9,033 nucleotides of DNA, from positions 1 to 9,033 of the forward strand of contig DATKTD010000124.1 in the NCBI GenBank assembly GCA_035531315.1, given 5' to 3'. A model generated the notes under the pieces. It had not been told where the DNA came from, did no database searches, and saw nothing but the letters and a program-made list of their open reading frames with translations. The first letter of the stretch is position 1, and every line of letters begins with the position of its first letter. Both the position numbers and the translations under genes were made by a program. Shown here piece after piece: positions 5,503 to 9,033 of this stretch. This DNA is from CAIJMU01 sp035531315. GTDB taxonomy: Bacteria > Spirochaetota > Spirochaetia > Treponematales > Rectinemataceae.

Positions 5503-6057
5503 CTAGGCCCCGTGGCGCCGTTTCGGGAAGCGCTTCAGCATGGCGACGCTGTTGCGTTTTTGGTTGAAGATGAAGCCACCGTCCCAGTATTCGAGCGCCG
5601 CGAAGAGGGCGTTGCCGCCGTCATTGTCGTCGGCGGTGGATGAGCGGAAGGAGACGAAGTCGGCCAGCGACTCGTAATCCTGCTTGTCGAGGCAGCTCTG
5701 CCTGTTCCGGTTGAACTGATTCCACTTCTCGAGATCCTTGAAGCCCTCGCCCTCGTCCTCGACGATGAGGTGGGCGTGCTCGGGGCTGAAGTCGTACCAC
5801 ACGCGGACCTTCTTCTCCGGATTGGAGCGGTTCCCGTGCTTGACGGCGTTCTTGATCACCTCGGAGATCTGCTGCTCGAGGAGGTTGATCTCCTTGATCT
5901 CCGGAGGGGCCGACTGGACGATGAGGAGGGTGAAGTAACGGATCTGGCGGAAGTCCGAGGGGAATTCCTTGTGGAGCATCCCCGTCCTGTCGAAGATGGG
6001 AGCGTTCTCGTCGACCCTGATCTCGAGGACGCCCTTGGCGATGTTCTCGTTGGTCAT
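5503..6057 (-). CDS. RsbW-like HATPase anti-sigma factor / switch protein kinase
   Basis: A 184-residue cytoplasmic GHKL ATPase of the RsbW/SpoIIAB type. Such proteins bind a target (classically a sigma factor) and phosphorylate the partner STAS protein. The N-box is EQQISEVIKNAVKHGN (61-76, with Asn70 as the expected Mg-ATP ligand). The G1 box is VEDEGEGF (99-106). The putative G2 region DNDGGNALFAALEYWDGG (144-161) departs from the usual G-x-G-L form. The ATP-lid region between G1 and G2 (107-143) is longer than in RsbW and contains a polar stretch, WNQFNRNRQSCLDK. Bacillus RsbW and SpoIIAB are about 146-160 residues. The gene begins 1 nt after the STAS stop, with GGAGG six bases from its ATG. 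It is the last gene of the operon and no sigma factor follows, so its target is unknown. Confidence 0.88.
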   Translation of the reverse strand: MTNENIAKGVLEIRVDENAPIFDRTGMLHKEFPSDFRQIRYFTLLIVQSAPPEIKEINLLEQQISEVIKNAVKHGNRSNPEKKVRVWYDFSPEHAHLIVEDEGEGFKDLEKWNQFNRNRQSCLDKQDYESLADFVSFRSSTADDNDGGNALFAALEYWDGGFIFNQKRNSVAMLKRFPKRRHGA

Positions 6058-6058
6058 G

Positions 6059-6397
6059 CTATTCCTCCAGCTTGGCGAGGGCTTCCTCGATCGTCGGCGT
6101 TATTGGGAAATAGCCCATGAGCTTCGTCAGCTCTATGACCTTCTTCACCGAGCCGTGGATGTTCGTGATCACGAGACGGAGGTTCATCTTCTTGATCGTC
6201 GAGCAGATGTAGATGAGCGCCCCGATGCCGCTCGAATCGATGTAGTCGACCTGTTCGAGGTTGACGATGAAACGTTCGACCTTCTTCTCGAGCATCTTCA
6301 TCACGAGTTCCTTGAGACGATATGAATTATAAAGATCCATCTCGCCGTTCACGTCGATGATGTAGTTCTCCCCGCTCTTGCGGATCTTGAGTTCCAT
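6059..6397 (-). CDS. STAS anti-sigma factor antagonist (RsbV/SpoIIAA-like)
   Basis: A 112-residue single STAS domain. Key parts: the N-terminal strands MELKIRKSGENYIIDVNGEMDLYNS, the strand ERFIVNLEQV, and the phosphorylation loop YIDSSGIGAL, in which Ser55 (the first Ser after Asp54) corresponds to the serine phosphorylated in SpoIIAA and RsbV. The protein has normal length and no extra domains. In partner switching, the unphosphorylated form binds the kinase and frees its target, and the SpoIIE-type phosphatase regenerates this form. Both expected partners are its immediate neighbours, 12 nt upstream (phosphatase) and 1 nt downstream (kinase). AGGAG (6411-6407) overlaps the stop of the phosphatase gene and lies nine bases from the ATG. 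Confidence 0.95.
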   Translation of the reverse strand: MELKIRKSGENYIIDVNGEMDLYNSYRLKELVMKMLEKKVERFIVNLEQVDYIDSSGIGALIYICSTIKKMNLRLVITNIHGSVKKVIELTKLMGYFPITPTIEEALAKLEE

Positions 6398-6409
6398 GGT
6401 TGCGCGCTC

Positions 6410-8353
6410 CTACCTGGTCCTTGTCTTTATCACCAATACCGTCTGATCGTCGTGCCGTCGCGTCGTTCCGGAGAAGTCCTCGAGTTCGGCCTTGATTGCC
6501 TCGGCGATCTCCCTGGCGCCGAGCTCGCGGACGCGAAGGAGGGCGTTGCCGAGGTTCTTCCGGCCGAACTGCCGGCCCTGCTCGTTCATGGCCTCGATGA
6601 CGCCGTCCGAATAAAGGAGGAGTATGTCGCCGGCCTTCAGCCTGAACTTGCGCGACGCGTACTCGCTGGCGGACTCGACGCCAATCGGGATGCTCTTGAT
6701 GTCGATCGATTCGAGGCTGTCCGATTCTTTCCGGTAGATAACGAGGGGTTGATGGGCCGCGTTCGCGTACTCGATGTCCCCGCTGAGGGCATCGACGAGA
6801 AGGAGGCTCAGCGTGGAAAAATGGTCCATGTCGACCTTGCCGGACAGGCCACGGTTAACCCAGGCCATCAATGTCGCGGCGTCCTTCGTCGAATTGACGA
6901 TGAGGTGGAGGATCGAGCGGACCATCACCATGACGAGGCCCGCGGAGACGCCCTTGCCCGCGACGTCGCCGAAGGCTACGAGGCTGCGTTCCCCGCGGAC
7001 CCGGATGATGTCGTAATAGTCGGAACAGACTCCACGGGCCGAATTCGTGAAGACGCCGAGGCTGAAGCCCGGAAGCTCGGGCAGCTTTCGGGGGATGACC
7101 GTGCGCTGGATTTCCTCGGCGATGGCTGCCTCGCGATCGATATCGCCCCGCTCGGCGGCCTCGAGGAAGGTGAAGGCGTCGGAAACCGAGATCGCGCCGA
7201 AGCTCGCGATGAGCTTGAGCCGGTCGAAGTCCTTCTCGGAAAAGGCCTCCTCCCCGACACGCGCCACGGCTACGAGGCCGATGACCTGGTCCCGTACGCT
7301 GAGCGGCGCGACCATGAGGGAGCGGAGCTTGAGCCATTCCTCGTCGCCGTTGTCGGGGAAGCGGGGGTCCTCGCGCAGGTCGGTGACGAGGAGGGAGCTG
7401 CCGTCCCGGGCGAGCTCGCCGAAGACTCCTTCGCCCAACTTGAAGCGGGCGTGTTTGATGTGCGAAATGACGCGGTCCTCGTCCTTGGGCAGGCTGTCCG
7501 GAAGCTTGTATGGCGGCGGAAAGCGGCCCTGCATGGCGCGGACGGCGATGGCCTCCTCGAATTCCTCGACGAGGAGGACGATGCCGCCCGAGGCCCCGGT
7601 GCGATCGACGACGACCCCGATCAGACCGTCGAGGACCTCCTGGAGCGAGAAGCCCGACTTGATGACGGAGCCGGTGGCGGTGAAGAGGTCGTAGAGGGAG
7701 TCGACCGATTCCTCGTAGTAGCCGACCGCGCTGACGAGGTCGTTCCGGAGGATGTCGACGAAGAGGAAGCCGACGAGGGCGATGAAGCCGTACCAGGCCG
7801 AGACCACGAGGAAATGGAACCATAACCCCTGGGGCAGGATGAAGGCCTCGGCGACGAGGTAGGCGAGGCTCGCGAGGGCGAGGGGAAGACGAGCCCGGCG
7901 GATGAGCCGTCCACCCTGGCCGGAGGACAGCTCCCTGCGTCCGACGCCGTAAAACAAGAGGATGGCGAGGGGGCCGAGGCCACCGAGGAGGAAGACGACC
8001 GGGGGAATCAGGTTGAGACCGAGGAGGTCGAACAGGATCGCCGCCAGGCCGGCGAGGGCGGAAATCCCCGTCGCGACGTACAAGAGGAGGCTGCCACCCA
8101 GGGGTAGCCCCATGGCGAGGGCGAGGGCGGCCATGAGGATGAGGTCGGAACCGATGTAGAGGGCGGGATGGGGGAAGAACAACCAGAGAACATCGCGCAC
8201 GAGGGCGATCACCGCGACGACGATGAAGCCGCGCATGACCCCCTCTGCCTCCATGCGCTGCCAGAAGGTGAAAGCGACGATGAGTATGGATGCTATCGAG
8301 AGCTTCACGAGCTCGGGTCCGCCGAGCGCCCTCGCTACACTTTCAAGGTCCAT
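6410..8353 (-). CDS. Seven-helix membrane GAF-SpoIIE serine phosphatase (RsbU/RsbP-like)
   Basis: A 647-residue PP2C-type phosphatase expected to dephosphorylate the adjacent STAS protein. Residues 15-203 contain about seven hydrophobic segments (near 17-31, 40-60, 64-84, 87-112, 116-136, 157-173 and 179-202). A GAF domain follows at about 215-395, with GEGVFGELARDGSSLLVTDL and LMVAPLSVRDQVIGLVAVAR. A short linker, AAIAEEIQRTVIPRKLPELPGF, leads to the SpoIIE/PP2C domain (about 430-645): CSDYYDII (Asp445), FGDVAGKGVSAGLVM (Asp463), LLLYSDGVIEAMN (Asp583) and RRHDDQTVLVI (Asp635/636). The metal-binding aspartates are present, but the usual GGD before YYD is CSD. The ATG at 8353 is preferred because GAGG lies 7 nt upstream; the frame opens 18 codons earlier, in the leader. 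The membrane part could sense an envelope or small-ligand signal; this is inference. Confidence 0.95.
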   Translation of the reverse strand: MDLESVARALGGPELVKLSIASILIVAFTFWQRMEAEGVMRGFIVVAVIALVRDVLWLFFPHPALYIGSDLILMAALALAMGLPLGGSLLLYVATGISALAGLAAILFDLLGLNLIPPVVFLLGGLGPLAILLFYGVGRRELSSGQGGRLIRRARLPLALASLAYLVAEAFILPQGLWFHFLVVSAWYGFIALVGFLFVDILRNDLVSAVGYYEESVDSLYDLFTATGSVIKSGFSLQEVLDGLIGVVVDRTGASGGIVLLVEEFEEAIAVRAMQGRFPPPYKLPDSLPKDEDRVISHIKHARFKLGEGVFGELARDGSSLLVTDLREDPRFPDNGDEEWLKLRSLMVAPLSVRDQVIGLVAVARVGEEAFSEKDFDRLKLIASFGAISVSDAFTFLEAAERGDIDREAAIAEEIQRTVIPRKLPELPGFSLGVFTNSARGVCSDYYDIIRVRGERSLVAFGDVAGKGVSAGLVMVMVRSILHLIVNSTKDAATLMAWVNRGLSGKVDMDHFSTLSLLLVDALSGDIEYANAAHQPLVIYRKESDSLESIDIKSIPIGVESASEYASRKFRLKAGDILLLYSDGVIEAMNEQGRQFGRKNLGNALLRVRELGAREIAEAIKAELEDFSGTTRRHDDQTVLVIKTRTR

Positions 8354-8416
8354 GGGCCATCCTCTGCCAGGGCTGCAGCGCGATGTCCGCCCCTGGGGGG
8401 GACTCACGGTCGAGCA

Positions 8417-8445
8417 AGTCTAGCATCGGGCCTCGGTGGAGTCAA
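8417..8445 (-). promoter_or_regulatory. Sigma-70-type promoter of the phosphatase/STAS/kinase operon
   Basis: On the minus strand, TTGACT (8445-8440, 5 of 6) is separated by exactly 17 nt from TAGACT (8422-8417, 4 of 6). A start site near 8410 would give a leader of about 57 nt before the ATG at 8353. This is housekeeping-type architecture, which suggests that the switch components are made constitutively and controlled after translation. Confidence 0.65.
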
Positions 8446-8615
8446 CGCGAGCTTTCGATCGACAAGGCATTCCATTATGGGAAAGGGCTTTTTGGCATGG
8501 ATTTGCAGTCGACCGATGCCTCCATTCCGCTGTATCGTCAGGGTGCGGGTCCTGGAGCCGGTCATCGCCGTTTCCAAGCCCCTCCGAACGAGATGTCAGC
8601 AAGTCAGGGGCCAGA

Positions 8616-9033
8616 ATGATATTCATCTACCTCCGCCTGCCGTACCGTCGCCAGATCAGGATCGCCGATCCCGAAACCCTCGCCATCGTCGATGCCGCCA
8701 TCGAGCACGCGGTGCTCGAGCTCGGTGGCAGGGCCAAATGGATGGAGGAACGGATAGTCCTTTCGTTCGATGAGGCTGCCGGCTGCGCCCTGCTCCGCGC
8801 CTCCGAGGCCCTCAGATCCATCGGCACAAGGCTCGCCGGGATCGCCACAGGCCTCCATGGCTACACCCTCGTCCTCGAATGCTGCGATGACGAGGCCGCG
8901 GACGTGGTCGAAAGGCTCGATCGAGTCTGGCTCGATCTGCCCATAGACGGGGTCTGGGCGACGGATCGGGCCTCCGAAGCCGCCGGGCGCCTCATAGGGA
9001 CGGAGAAGGGCGAGTTTCCCCTGCGTTCCGTCA
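8616..9033 (+). CDS. Unrecognised protein, N-terminal 139 residues (partial, runs off right edge)
   Basis: From the ATG at 8616 the frame stays open to the end of the window. AGGGG (8606-8610) lies 5 nt upstream, a well-placed Shine-Dalgarno. The visible part starts MIFIYLRLPYRRQIRIADPE and alternates strands and helices: a helix at about 20-37, strand ERIVLSF (45-51), a helix at 52-68, strand YTLVLEC (83-89) and a helix at 91-106. That alternation suggests a ferredoxin-like alpha/beta domain. It has no signal peptide, no clear membrane segment and no family motif that I know. It is divergent from the phosphatase operon across about 260 bp. I see no convincing promoter for it. Function unknown. 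Confidence 0.66.
   Translation, partial: MIFIYLRLPYRRQIRIADPETLAIVDAAIEHAVLELGGRAKWMEERIVLSFDEAAGCALLRASEALRSIGTRLAGIATGLHGYTLVLECCDDEAADVVERLDRVWLDLPIDGVWATDRASEAAGRLIGTEKGEFPLRSV

Noticed and set aside
6452..7825. Long plus-strand open frame (457 codons) opposite the phosphatase gene
   Set aside because: It mirrors the reverse frame of a gene with clear SpoIIE and GAF motifs. Its translation is rich in Asp, Glu, Gly and Ala without domain motifs, as expected for an antisense frame in GC-rich DNA.
8492..8538. TTGGCA (8492) and TATCGT (8533) as a promoter for the gene at 8616
   Set aside because: The spacer would be 35 nt, and no other pairing in the region gives a normal 16-18 nt distance with acceptable hexamers.

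Overview
The window is GC-rich bacterial DNA, densely coding, and most likely from a member of the Spirochaetota. The phylum is an inference. It rests on the order mraZ-rsmH-(FtsL-like)-murF, on the spirochaete-like form of RsmH (a GVSMFHF...SGRGFS stretch where many bacteria have GVSSxQLD...RGFSF), on a relaxed lipobox, and on a ComFB-domain protein and a YcgR/PilZ-type protein lying beside an RsbU/RsbV/RsbW-like trio.

Left block (1-2104, minus strand). This is the head of a division and cell wall (dcw) cluster, read right to left: mraZ, rsmH, a small FtsL-like membrane protein, and the first 72 codons of a Mur ligase (probably murF) that runs off the left edge. The genes are 1 nt apart or overlap. 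The mraZ promoter has a perfect -35 TTGACA. It is followed by four GTGGG-like units at an exact 10-bp period that reach into the mraZ start codon, a good match to an MraZ autoregulatory site.

Middle block (2090-5503). A small unrecognised plus-strand gene (2228-2467) diverges from mraZ. It converges on a minus-strand ComFB-domain protein that has an extra beta-rich C-terminal half. Diverging from the ComFB gene is a plus-strand pair: a putative lipoprotein and a 422-residue protein. The latter looks like a YcgR-type PilZ protein whose PilZ domain is split, with the RRxxRR motif near residue 101, the DxSxxG motif at residue 320, and a GAF-like segment between them. ComFB-type proteins and PilZ proteins are both linked to cyclic dinucleotides, so this stretch may be a small second-messenger output locus.

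Right block (5426-8445, minus strand). This is a three-gene partner-switching operon: a seven-helix membrane GAF-SpoIIE phosphatase (RsbU/RsbP-like), a STAS antagonist (RsbV-like) and an HATPase anti-sigma or switch kinase (RsbW-like). A clear promoter (TTGACT-N17-TAGACT) lies upstream, and a probable intrinsic terminator lies after the last gene. No sigma factor is present. Diverging from the operon, an unrecognised plus-strand gene starts at 8616 and runs off the right edge.

No rRNA, tRNA, CRISPR array, insertion sequence or transposase was seen.
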